Shown here: in pieces, positions 34,101 to 47,900 of the stretch
Layout: every line of letters begins with the position of its first letter
Numbering within the stretch: the stretch's first letter is position 1
Assembly: GCA_029204225.1 (NCBI GenBank)
Contig: CM055097.1
Span: 29,479,785-29,543,784, forward strand
Reading direction: 5' to 3'
Source: Diphasiastrum complanatum
Taxonomy: Eukaryota > Streptophyta > Lycopodiopsida > Lycopodiales > Lycopodiaceae
Length of the DNA: 64,000 nt
The notes under the pieces: model-generated
Database searches by the model: none
What the model was told of the DNA's origin: nothing
What the model saw: only the letters and a program-made list of their open reading frames with translations
Made by a program: the position numbers and the translations under genes

Positions 34101-37100
34101 TACAGAAATTAGAATGACATTATGACCCAAGTTCAAGAGAACGGCAGTAAGTTGAAACTTGAAAGTTCAAAGTTGTAAGTTGTAACTTACTTGTAACTAC
34201 TAACTTGTAACCATATCCTGGCCTAGTGGCCCCAGCCCCCTACTACCCAGGTACAAGGATCTGCTAAGTGCTCACTTGACACTGGCAACTGCTTGCTAAG
34301 GAGACTCAGGACTGTGAGTGACAAGTGTGGAGTAAGTTGTAACGAGTTGGAAGTTGGAACTTGCCAGTGACCACTTGGACGTTGCCGGTTGGAACTCAAG
34401 GTTTAGAAATCAGGAGCCTGGAGTATAACTGAAATTTGAGCTCAGAGGCTAGAGCTGAATCCTGATTCCTGATAATAGATCATAGTTATTAGTGACCTCT
34501 CACCACTGACCACTGAGTACTTAGTACTATGTTCTAACTTCTAACTACTAACTAGTGAGTCGTGACCATGGTCCACTTACTAGTCGGATACAGACTACAG
34601 TGATCACTGATCAGTGATATGGATAATGGCAGGCTCCAGGTACTAGCTAGGTACTAGGTAGAGTCTAGAGTCTAGACCCGGGACCGTACTACGAAGTACG
34701 TAGGTACTAGGTACTAGGACTGTAGATTGTAAATTGTAATTTTGTTTCAAAGTTGAAACTTGAAAGTTGAAGTTCAAACTTATTTGCAAATTGCAATGTC
34801 GAGATCGGAGAAAAGAATAAACAAGAAGGTTATGACAATGTTTGACTCTTGAGAAAGCCAAAAAAATTTAGGTTAGAAACTTAGATTTATCTTACATCTG
34901 TCATCATCATTCATCATTCAACATGGAAGTTTTAACATTGAACATTCTATCATCTATATGACATATGTAACTACAGTCTACTAAGTTCTAACTAGTAACT
35001 ACTAAGTTCTAACTAGTAACTTCTAACATAATACATCAAAATTTAAATACCAAAATCAAAATTGTAAAACTTTAAACCTTTAAGGCTTTAACCATTAGTA
35101 ATTAGATAATCGACTAACATTAAACAAACTACATAGTACATACTACAGTTAAAACTTAACTTCAGGAATCAGAAACTTGAAACTTGAAACTAGATTCTAG
35201 AATCCATAATATATCATGATTCATGAATCATAACATAATAGTAAATACATATGCCAGGTGCCTCATGAGTCCGGTCACCAATGTAATGCGCGATGTGTCT
35301 GATGATAAATCATGATGTGTACATACTACACTGTAAACAGCTCAAGAGTCAATGCTCATCTAGTGCCATGAACATCTACAGACTAGTAACTACAATGATC
35401 TAATGTACAATCATCTGACATCAATGAGCACTGAGCAGGTTGCAGTGAGCACTCTAAGCTCTCCTACGCCTGAGTCTCCTCCCACTCGCTGGTGCTGTGG
35501 AGCTTGCTATGGCCTCTTGAGTGGTAGGCTTAGCTGCGAAATCCTCATCATAGGCAGAGGTATGATGCCCCTCATCCTCATCCCCGCCTTCCTCAGACTC
35601 CTCATCCTCATACTCCTCCTCTGAGGACTCTGACCCTGACGATGCCTCAGACTCAGACTTGTCCCCGAGGATCTCCTGCCCTTCTCCTACGCTCTGCTCG
35701 AGTGACAAGCCCTGCACAGTGCACACAAAGAGGGACAAACGTGTTATTGCCTGCAAATTAGTAAATTACGATAATTAGTAACTTCGAACTTCGAAAATTT
35801 AATTCAAGACCTTAGACAATCCTAATTTCTTACCTGCACTCTGCATGGCCTCCTCATGGAGGAATGCGTACACGTCCTCCTCTGACTGGTCTCTCGGTGT
35901 CAACTCTGGAACCTTTGGCACATTGATCAGATCGGGATTAACCTACGCACATGTCACAATGCACATTGAAATCAAGACAAAATTTGGAGGGCCGAGTTCT
36001 GACAAAAGTTAAAATTTAGCTATAGTCTAGTATATACTATGTAGTATGTAATATGATCTATTTAGTATCTACTAACTGCCAACTGGGTCCTGCCACCTGG
36101 GATGATGGATCTCATGTTAGAATTTATAAATTATAATTTATGGTTTACAAGTTACCTGGATAGGCTCTGCGGTGGTCTGGAGTCTACCCAAAAGTCTCAG
36201 GTTGGCGTATACGTACACCAACCTCTCCAACTGCGTTGATGATAGTCGATTCCTCTTCTTCCTGTGAATCATGGAATGGACACTCTAGTTCCTCTCACAA
36301 GCGACTGCAGTGCAGTCCTGTGAGAGAATCCTGATGGCAAGGCGACGCAATTTGGGGACATCAACCCCAAACTTCGACCACCATGACACGGGACGTAGCT
36401 GGCCTGAATCACAGTTCAAGGGGCAGTTAGTACTTACTACTAGCAAGTTGCAACTAAGTTCCAAGTTCCAACAAGTTACAATATGATTGACTAACTGTGC
36501 AGTAAAATGTGAACAAGTTTAAACTATAATGGACCATGCCACATGGTCAATTTATGACCCTCTCTCAAAAGCGCCGGGCGAGTGGCGAACTCCAAGGTCT
36601 CCTGCCTGAAAATATGAAGCTCATCCAACAGGTTATCCTGCTCGCATACATCAGGATAAACTCGGGAGATATAGGCATTCCAGCCATCCCTGAGCTCCCT
36701 ATCTGTGAACTGCTCCTCATTCCTCCAAAGTGGATGGAGTATGTGGGCCATGGCATGCAGGGGCCTATGAAACCACTCCCACCTGCTCTGCCAAAGGAGC
36801 CGGACCTTCGCAAGCCTGCAAGAATCAAGATTGAAGACACAATAATAATTATACAATATAGTAGAATGTACATGATAGTACATATTGCATACTACTGTCT
36901 ACATACTACATTTGAAATTTGAATCTTGATATACCTCTCTAGGCTAATGGTCGTGCAAAGCCTCAACTGCTCGCCCAGCCTGTCCATGAACTCGTACAAG
37001 AGGCCCAATGTGCAGCCCTCTCGATCTGTAAGGCGCAGGACAATGTAGATGGGCTGTAGGCCCACCACAATGGATCGAGCCTCATCCCAAAATGGTGAAT

Positions 37101-38899
37101 ACATAACGGTCCGCTCGAATCTCTTACTCTTGGGCTCTTGTGACGACCCCCATTGCGCCCAGTCAACGGCAACAACCATCTGCCTCAAGCCCTGATGAAC
37201 TTTCAGCAGTCGTTCCAGGACCAGGAACATAAATGCAAACTTGCATAGGGCACATTGCACAAGTGACAAATTCTAAGTTCTAACTTCTGACAAGAGTCAA
37301 GAGTCAAGAGTCAAGATCAATGATTTCAGATCAATCATCATAAAGTTTTTAAAGTTTAGAGTGCATAAAGTTAAAAGCAAGTAGTACGTACTGGGCCCAT
37401 GCCTTCCTAAGAGGCTCTAGCTTCTGGTCAACAGAAGCCCGCTCATCAAGAAGCCCCTTCGTCCTCAGGTGCTCGCAAGATGGCCCCTACCACACCTGCC
37501 CAATCGCACTCACTGCGCTCATCGCCCTCCTCCATGCCGGGGTCCTAGCCAGATGAAATGGCAGATCGCAGGTGTAGAACAACTGTCCAACGACAATCTC
37601 TGCCTCTGCCATGGCTCTGGGAGCGAAGCTGGACACATAGTACTCCCTACCCCCCATCTGTGTAGTGCGGCCCCGTCTACCTCTCCCTCTCTCAGGTGGA
37701 TGATGTGGTGCCGGTATGGTCATGGCTGGAGGTGGTGTCGAAGATCCTACACCAGAAGGCGGGTCAGGCCGGGTACTAGGCTCTGCCTCATCTGCAGCTC
37801 TGTCCTCTGGGTCAAGGGAAGCGAGGGGTGAGCGGATGGCAACTGGGGGGCGTGATGTGGTGGCCTCTGGGTGTGTCGCCGTGACTCCATCTTGATATGC
37901 CAAAAAAGACAAATTTGAAATTACAATACAATTTAGAAATTAGATGATCAATGAAATTGAAACTTCAAACTTGATGTATCATGTGAGTTTAAACTTAAAA
38001 CTTGATCAATGTTTGAAGTTTGAACTTTGAAGTGTAAGAGTCTTAGAGTTGAATGTTTACCTCTCGGTCTGGGCCCCATCCTCGAAGGGCCAACCTCCTC
38101 CGATGCGACAGGAGTGAGTAGCGTGTCAGGAGCATGCATGCAAGGGGCAATCTCGTACCCCCTCATACGTAACAAATGTGCCCTGATGCGTGTGGGCCCT
38201 CCAGTGTAAGACTGGTGACAGTATCTGCAAGTCCATCTCTTCGTGCCCGATGCGCCATAGGCCGCAGCGATGGTAACGTGATCCCACAAGTAACTTCTAA
38301 CTAGACTCTAGTAACTACTAACTCGGACTAAGTTCTTCTAACTTCTAACTTCTAACTAAGTAGCTACCCAGGTCCCACATCCCTCTCACAATGCCCACTG
38401 CCCAAGCCCCACATTGAACCCCATCAAGATTCAACACACACAGTGCACACAATGTCACACACACACAAAATATCACACACAGTGCTGAGTGCACACACAC
38501 TGACACACACACACTGCACACACAGACTACAGTGCACACACACACAATCTCAGTGCTCAAGCCTCACACAAACTCACAGTGCAGTGTGCTCACATCTCAA
38601 AACTCACACACACACACACACACACACAGTGTCATACACACACACACAATATCATAATATCACACACACACACTCTCTCACACACAATCACTGATTCACT
38701 CAGACACACTGTACACATCAAAAGACACACACACACACACAATATCACACAATCACTCACACACTCACACAATATCACACAATCACTCACTCACATACAC
38801 ACACAAAATCACACCATTTTCTTTCTCTCTCTCACACACAACACTGAGTACACACATACAATCTGAACGGCAAATGCACACAGTGCTGAGTGCACACCC

Positions 38900-38990
<91 letters not shown>

Positions 38991-41900
38991 CGCGAACAGA
39001 ATCCTGAGGGCCGATGGAAATCGTTTTAGGGCCAGACGGTTCGAATAGTCCGAACGCTTTGAACCGGGTCCGAACGATTCGATGGTTCGAACCGTGAAAA
39101 GCAATTCGAACTGCGGTTCGATGCAACCTTGTTCTGTCTTGTATGCCAATGCTCAGAAGACAGAGTTGTGTACACACCTTGAGCGCATGTACTCGCATAT
39201 AGCTCTTGCTCCTGTGCGGGTATACCATCTTGGCTCAACACTGCACCTACTGCAATGCCACTTGCATCCGTCTCTAGGTCAAACGGTTTCTGGGTATCAA
39301 CAAACTTGAGAACTAGAGCCGTGGCCAGTGCCTCCATCAAGTTCTCAAACCTGTGTTGAGCTTCAGCAACCCACCGATCTACAGTGTTGTTTTTCCGTAA
39401 CTGGTCCATCAAAGGAGCAGCTACCTTGGAATAGTTCCTAACGAACTTCCGGTAGAACTTGCAAAAACTTAAGAAAGATTGTAATTGGCGTATATCGACA
39501 GGCCTCGGCCACTTCTTAACCACAGCCACCTTGGCTAGGTCAACCGAAATACCCTCAACTGTCACTACGTGACCCAAATACTCGACACGGCGCCGAGTTT
39601 TATGTGTACACAGATCATTATACTTTAAAGTATTTTGCACTCAGCCAGATTGTAAGGCCGCCAAGCTCGGTGGGCCGAGCTGATGCAGGAATTTCATTTG
39701 AAAATTTGCTTCCAAAGAGGGAAGGAAAATGTGGTCGTTGATGCACTATCGTTGGTACTGCATCAGATGAGCCTTGCCTGTAGTTGACAGGGATCTCATG
39801 GAGGAGATCAAGAGGGCTCAACAAACGGACCCACATTGTGTGTGTAGCCTATGCATGCAAGTGAGTCGACCAAGCGGAAGAGTCAGCCTTGCTTGTCGCT
39901 TCCGTAGAGGAACACACCAGTACTTATTTGACATACACCGTGAAGGAAGGTATGTAGTTGAGAAAACGGAAAAGTATTCGTGCCAGACGTGAAGGATCTT
40001 CATCGTAAGATACTTCATGAATGCCATGTTAGTCCCTGTGCAGGGCACCCTGGTATTGATAAGACTAGTGAGCTTTTAAGAAGGCATTATTTTTGGCCAC
40101 GATTGTAGCGGGTTGTAAGAGAGTATGTCCAGCATTGCACGGCTTGTCAGGTGGACAAGGCCGAGAGAGTCAGTCCTCTGGGCTTGCTACATCCACTTGA
40201 GATACCTACAAGAAGGTGGGAAAGCATCTCTATGGATTTTATATTTGGGCTACCCAAGACCCAGAATGGATTCAATTCCGTTATGGTAGTGGTAGACAGA
40301 TTTTCCAAGATGGCTCATTTTATCGTAATGACCAAGAAGGTCACAACTCCGCAAGTGGCTGAGTTGTTTATTCAGAATATTGTTAGGTTACATGGTCTTC
40401 CGAAGTCCATAGTTTCTGACAGGGATCCCAAGTTTACGGGAAATTTCTGGATTGAGGTGTCTGCCAAGCTGGGAACACAGTTGCGGATGAGTAGCTCTGA
40501 GCATCCTCAGACGGATGGTCAGACAGAGCGAGTGATTCAGATCTTGGAAGATATGCTTAGGGCATATGTTAGTAGTACGCAAACAGACTGGGTAAAGCAT
40601 TTACCGCTATTGGAGTTCGCGTACAATGACAAGAGACATGCGTCCATTGGATTGAGTCCATTTGAGCTCAATTATGGTTTCAAGCCACTGAGTCTTGCAA
40701 TCATAGGGATTCCGCATAGGGTACCTAGTGCTGTAGAGTTTTTGGCTCAGATGCAGCAGAAGCTAAAGTTGGCACGAGATAACTTGTCCAAAGCTGTAGC
40801 TAGGGCAGAGAGTTATGCTCGTGAGAACCGTACCTATTGGGAATTTGAGAATGGAGATTGGGTGTATTTACTAGTCCCTTCGAAGTCGAAGGTGCTACGC
40901 ACAGGAAAGTGCGCCAAGTTATCTCCTAAGTATTGTGGACCATGGTTGATTATTAAGAAGGTGAGCCAAGTAGCTTTGCACGATGGCGATAGCCAGTTAT
41001 GATCAAAATCTCAAAAAAGACAGCAATAGACTAAAGCCCTACAAGCAATAGACAAGACAATAGGTTCTCCCACGAAGAGCCCAAGCAATACCAATCAATC
41101 AATAATCTGAAAAATGAGTGTACAAATGCCCCTATAAATACCCTACCAATGAAACCTAAAATAGGAATTCAAAAGTAAAGGGAGGCAAAATGTGGAGGGA
41201 AAATTGTGCGCCCTCCTACGGGGCCCCACTCCACATATAACAATATAATAAGGGCCCAAGGCCAGTCAATGTCATAAAAAAGGACACAGTGCGGGTCATA
41301 AGCATATAAAAAGGCTCTGGGGCCTGTACATGACTAATATAAAATGCGTAACCAGAAATATACATAACCAACAGTAAATGTAAAGAGGCCTGCGGAATAT
41401 ATGCAGAGTAGCCCAGTAGGCCTGTATCCTGTAGTCCGTAACTCTCCCTGGCTATAAAGAAGATTGCCCCCAATGTAGGCAAAATAAGATAAGAATCAAT
41501 GCCAGAGGAAAATATTGCATCAAGATATCCCATCTGAGAAAGGAACATCAAGAGAAGCTGGAGCATCCCGAGAAGCAATGGTAGCTGCAAGTGATCGAGC
41601 CTGATTAGCCAGGATAGGGGTATGATAAAAAACATCAATGGGCTCCCAAGTAGCCTCCTCAATAGGACGACCATCCCACTGGACCAAAAACTGAACCTGC
41701 CGATGGCGACGACTATGCAATAAGCGCACCTGTAAAATAGCAGTTGGTAGGAATGGAAAAAGCTCTGGATCTGTAGGAAATGAGGAATCTCAAGGAGCAT
41801 CATCCTCAATAGCAGCACGTAATAAACTAACATGAAAGATATCACAAGCCCGAGTAGCAGCAGGTAACTCAAGACGATATGTAACTGGACTGAGGCGCTC

Positions 41901-44900
41901 AAGAATCTGAAAAGGCCCATAATAGCGCGGCGCAAGCTCCTCAGTAGAAGCAAGACCCTGTCCAAAACGATGGCGAGCAAAGCGTAACCGGAGAAAAACA
42001 GTATCTCCCTCTGCAAACTCAACATGGCGCCGATGACGATCAACAATGGTCCTGTACCGCTGCTGAATATGCTGTAAATGAGTAGCAGCTCTAGTAATAA
42101 TCTCCCGAGCACTCGAAAGATAAGATGAAATAGTAACAGGTGCATCATCTGGAGGAGCAGGTATACCGGGTAGAACTGGTGAGTATCCATGAGCAAGCAG
42201 GAAAGGAGAAACACTTGTGCTGGAACTAACAGAACTGTTATGACTATACTCAGCCAAACATAAATGCTGATCCCAATCACGACCAGAAGGAGAAACATAA
42301 TGTCGTAAATTATCCTCCAATACCCGGTTAATAACCTCAGACTGACCATCCACAGAAGAATGATAAGCAGTGCCCATAAGTATCCTAACATCCAAGATAC
42401 GCATAAGCTTTGTCCAAAAACCTGATGTAAACTTGGTATCCCGATCAGTAAGTATAGATCGTGGGAGACCATGTAAGCGGAAAATCTCATAAATAAATAT
42501 ACGACCACACTGCTCTGGTGTAATAGTACGTCTGACTGGTATGAAATGAGCTTGTTTAGAAAACCTATCAACTACCACCAAACAAGAGTCATGACCATGC
42601 TGAGTACGGGGAAGACCTAAAATGAAGTCCATAGATATATCAGTCCACTGGCGGAAGGAATAGGCCAACTTTGAAGGAGACCGCCAGGTTTTTCACGGGA
42701 ATACTTGTTACGAAGGCAAAAATCACAAGTATGAATAAGGTGGGAAAGCTCACGCTTCATGGAAGGCCAATAAAAATGTTCTTTCAAACGGAACAAGGAC
42801 TTCTGAAAACCAAAATGGCCACCAACAGGAGAGGAATGGGCATCAAGAAGGAGTTGTGGACGTATGTCAAGAGTGCTGGGAATACATAACGAACCATAGT
42901 GAAACAAACGATGATTAACAATGGAATAAACCTGGTGAGGGTGAGAGGAAGGACGAGGGGCAGACGACATAACATCACGAAAGTCTGGACATGTGGCATA
43001 AGCCTGAGGAAGATCATCATACCAAGAGTGGGGAGACGTAACAAGACTGTAAGTAAGAGCAGGTAAACGAGACAAAGCATCAGCAATAAGTTACTTTTAC
43101 TAGGCTTATAATGAATATCAAAATGAAAGGATTGTAAAACTGAAGCCAACGGTACTGACGATCACTAAGATCCTTTTGTGTATACAAATAACGAAGTGAC
43201 TTGTGATCAGTAAAAACATCAAACGGAACACGATACAGATAATGACGCCACTTCTTTAAAGCAAAAATGATAGCAAGCAACTCGTTTTCATGAGTGGAAT
43301 AGCGCTGCTCATACGAACGAAGACGACGGGATTCATATGCAATAACACACTGACACTGACGTAACAAAGCACCTAATCCAACAGCAAAACGCTGGGAAAA
43401 ATTTGGAAGACATAAAACAAGGGCAGTGGTAAGCTTAACCTTCAAAGTATCAAAAGCTGACTGACATACGGGAGTCCAAGCAAACGAAGTTTCCTTTTTC
43501 AACAGAGCATGCAAAGGAGATGCAAGAGTGGCAAAATGAGCAACTGGTTTACGAAGATGGATAGCAAGACCAAGAAACATACGAACATCATGAACATCAG
43601 CAGGCACAGGCCATGAAAGAATAGAACGGACCTTACGAGGGTCGAGACGAACAGTACCATTAGTAACAAAGAAGCCCAAAAACTCGATTTGTACAACAAC
43701 AAAAGAACATTTAGAACGTTTAGCATACGGATGATGAGTAACTAACAAAACAAAAACAGAACGAACGTGCTGAACATGAAGAGAGAGAGTGGTGCTATAA
43801 ATGAGGATATCGTCAAAATAAACAATGACACACTTTCCAAGCAGAGGACGAAAGATATTATTCATGACATTCTGAAAAGTGGGCGGGCCATTGGTAACAC
43901 CAAAAGGAAGGACACGAAACTCATACAGACCAAAGTGGGTACAGAAAGCTGTCTTGTGCTCATGAGGAGGATGCATACGAATTTGGTGATAACTGGAACG
44001 GAGGTCAAGTTTAGAAAAGATCTTGGCTTGGCCTAACTGGTCAAACAGGTCATCCATATGAGGGATAGGGTACTGATTACGGATAGTAAGTTTATTTAAA
44101 GCACGATAATCAATACATAGACGTTTAGTATCATCCTTCTTATCAACAAGTAAAACAGGAGCACCAAAAGGACTGTGGCTAGGAACAATAAGGCCTTGAC
44201 GTAATAAATCAGACGCTCAACAATAGACATACGAAAAGGAGGACGAGGAGGAGGTGATGCAAAGGAAACAAGGTCTATATGGTGGTTGACATCTTGTAAA
44301 GGTGGTAACTGAGTTGGCTCTCTAAAAACGTGCTCAAATTTACGCAATAGTTCAGAAAATACCTGTGGCAAAGGTGGTGCATCCGCAATAGGCTGAACTG
44401 GCTGAACAGAAAGAATAGCCGCACAGTGGGCCTTCGGGAGGCTCCGTATGAACTGCTTCCCAAAAATAAGCTGATAGTCCTGGCGAGAATCAATACCGGA
44501 AAATATATGCTGAGTACCATCATGAGAGAATGTCAATGTCTGCTGTTGGAGGTCTACTGTAACCGCACCAAGGGATGCAAACCAATCAGCACCGAGGATA
44601 AGATCGTACCGTGTAAGTGGAATAATATGAAAATCTGCCTGACCAAGGAAGTCTCCAATCCGATATGAAAGCTGCTGATACATCTGCGTGCTAGGAAAAG
44701 AGTGTGTGTTGGCAACCTCAACATGCAGGGGATGAGGCGTAGTGACTGGCATAGCACGAATGCGTGTAGTAATATGACTGCTGAGAAACGAGTGAGTGCT
44801 ACCCGTGTCAACAAGGGCAATAAACTCACGACCAGTGATACGTACGCGAAGACGGATATGGCGTGGACCCGGCTTACCGGCCCAAGTAGCATAAGCAAGC

Positions 44901-47900
44901 TGAATTTTTTCAATTCTCTTGTACCAGATCTTGGATGCTTCCTTAGGGCATAATACACACCCAATTTGTCTTTTCTTTGAATCCTTTTGGTTGTCTCATA
45001 TAGAGCTTCTTGAGCCCCTCATTAAAAGAAGTTGTATTCACTTCCATCCTAAACAAGTATCAAATAGTAGAAATTGCCAAGATCGCCCTTATTGACCCCA
45101 TGCGAGCTACCAGAGCAAATGTTTTTTTATAGTCAATTTCTTCAACTTGCAAGCTAGTGTTTCCACCCGGTTTAGAATCGACCTTTTCAGAATTGTAAGA
45201 ATCGGCATGAATCGTGGTTCCGAACTGGGCCCCTCCTGAAAGAATTGGCAATTTTTTTTTTGCATTTTTTTTCATGTAATGCTAGAAAATATGTCAAGTA
45301 TTATCTATAATGTCTAAAATGTTTAAAAAATCATATAAATACTAGATTGCTACTGAATACATGCATTTGAAAGTTCGTTGTTGCTTGTAGGAAGCTGAAA
45401 TTAAATTAGTGCTCACTGTTCATAGAAAATTAAAATTAGAATCATGATACTCCCATCAATGATCACACATCAATAGCTTGTACATACTATGGTATAGGTA
45501 GTAATTACTAATTTGTAAGTAGTGAGCAGTTACTAGTAAGCTAAGTACATTGGATAAACGTTTGAACTTTGAATTGAAATCATAGATGTAGTGCGCTTCT
45601 GAAACAAGGTTCAGAATCGCGGTTCGAAACGCGGTTCAGAAACCCATTTCGGGAATTTTCCAAAAAATTCCAGAAATGTTTTTTTTAAAATTTTTAATTT
45701 TTGGTTTTTTTTTTGGGCAGTATGGGTATCAGATGAAAGCTCTGATTAAGAGCATTTTCATTGTGTAGTTTGCCGACTGTTTTTTTTTTTTTTTGTTAAC
45801 GATTCTGGGTTACGAATCGCGTTTTTGAGAAACGCGGTTTCAGAAACGTGTTTGCCCAGAAACGCGTTTCGGTGCAATTATGATTGAAATTTAAAAGAAG
45901 TTATGAACTATATAGTGAAAAGCAAATAGTTGGTATCAAACTATACACACATCACAAATAATAATATGATATAAAAATGAGTTGGCCGGTTAATGGCAAA
46001 TGCTAAATCTAGAGTCATGACTCATGACTCAACTGTAGTTCAAGTTCAAGTAGTTCAAGCTCAAGCCTCAAATACAAAGTTTAAACGATTAGTAATTACC
46101 TACATGGGTTCTTTGGCCTCCCTCATATTATCTAGAAGGCCTAGGTTTGAATGCACAGACACTAGCCTTTCTAATAGCTCTGGGGAGAGCCTGTTTCTCT
46201 TCTTGGTGTGTATGAGGGAGTAGATGCTCCAGTTCCTCTCACAAGCTGCTGTGGTACAGTGCTGTGAGAGGACTCTCAATGCAATGCGCTTTAGCCTAGG
46301 GGTGCACCCTTCATACTTGTCCCACCAAGGAATTGACCTCAAGTGGCCGACTCTATCTTGTGTCATGACCCTCTGATATGTGAGGCGGTCTCTCTGAAAA
46401 ATCATGAGCACATTGTTGCAGGCCTGCTGCTTTGCAATGTCTAGTACGATCCTCTGGAGGTATTCAAACCACCCATCCTCAAGCTCATGGTCATGGAACT
46501 GCTCTGGACCACATTTCTTCCATAAAGGATGCAGCACATGGGCAACTGCATGTAAAGGCCTATGAAACAAGTTCCATCTGCTCTCCCACTTGGCCTTTAT
46601 CTCTTGAACCTTGCAAATCAAAAAATGAATGTCATCGATTCAGATTGAGAAAGTTCCAACTTCAAATTTGAGATTAGATTTGTGAAATGGAAATGAAAGA
46701 AATTATAATTCAGAAGGGGCAAGGGGTTATAGTGTATACCTGGCAAAACTTAACTCAGTGCATTGATGGAGCTGCTCACCCAACCTATTTATAAACTCGT
46801 AGAGAAGGCCCATGGTGGACCCTTTCTATGTATGAGTCGTAGAATGGTGTGGAGTGGCTGCAACCCAACAACAAGCGATCTTGCCTCGTCCCAAAAGTCT
46901 GATGACAAAATGATGGTCTCAAATCTCCTAGATCGAGACTTGGTTGATTTACTCCACTGTACCCATACACTAGAAACAACCATCTGTTTGAGGGTGTGGT
47001 GTACCTTTAGGAGCAGCTCCAAGACTATGAATATGAATGCAAACCTAAACACGTTGCACAATTTGAGTTTCACAAATTTTGAACAATCATCAAATTCCAA
47101 TCATCAATGCATCAAAGATCAAACTTCAAAGCAAGTGCCAAGAATCGAGATACATATAACGCTTAAGTTCAAACCCATATTCTAGAATCTAGCATTGAGA
47201 ATGAGACACCTATCATCAAGAATCAAGATTCAAAGTTCATACCTCGTGGGAGTAGGTCTAAGGATCTTCAAATTCTTGAACCCTCTAACTTGCAAGGACC
47301 TTTGACAAACCTCACCAAGAACCGTGCGCAGTATCAAGGATGTCTTTCACCCAAGGGAGAGTTGGACAAAAGCAAGACATGTATGAGTCATGACAAAAAG
47401 CAAAGACGAACTAGATAGTAGGCTCTAGTTACAACTTATTAGGTCCAAGGAGCTGCTTATGCTTCAAAATTGAGAGCAAAATCAAGAGATGCGACTCCTC
47501 TGTGAGTTATGACCAATCAACACTTACGATCTTTGAACTTAAAGTTCAATCTGTGGGAATTGTAGAAATTACAATTTACTATTAAGTAGTAAGTTTGTAA
47601 CTACTAACTAGGATTGCAATGTCCTCAATCAGTAGGTCAACGCTGTGTGCAGCGCATGGAGTCTAAAAGATAGTCGAATAATTCTCCATCACCAAATCCC
47701 CCATGGCTTTGCAATTTGTGGCATTGTCAGTAATGTCTTGCACAACATTTTGAGGCCTCACCTCTTGAATCACTCGTGCGATGTGTGAGTAGATGTACTC
47801 ACCTGTAACATCAAACAAATTGCAACGAGCATTGAGACTAGCATCAAATTTTAACTGAGCAATGACAGTCGACTCACGAGTATCAAAAACTAAAATGATT

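Larger units (their letters stand above)
33818..39131 (-). mobile_element. hAT transposon 1, BED/hATC type, complete ends
   Basis: A 5.3 kb DNA transposon with perfect 12-bp terminal inverted repeats CAAGGTTGCATC / GATGCAACCTTG and an 8-bp TSD. Subterminal DNA holds many 'ggttcgaa' words. The transposase gene runs on the minus strand (BED finger near 38200, hATC near 36300) and is defective. It sits inside RT of the intron-4 Ty3 element, so it is younger than that element. Confidence 0.93.

Noticed and set aside
38425-38830. Possible CRISPR-like or satellite array
   Set aside because: It is a degenerate CA microsatellite without regular spacers, in a plant nuclear sequence.
38809-39228. Frames with long (RE)n runs
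   Set aside because: Translation of the (CT)n microsatellite at 38902-38988.
41216-42571. A 451-codon Leu-rich minus-strand frame that looks like a membrane protein
   Set aside because: It is the shifted-frame shadow of the chromovirus integrase, which is in the neighbouring frame with clear catalytic motifs. The hydrophobicity comes from the codon shift.
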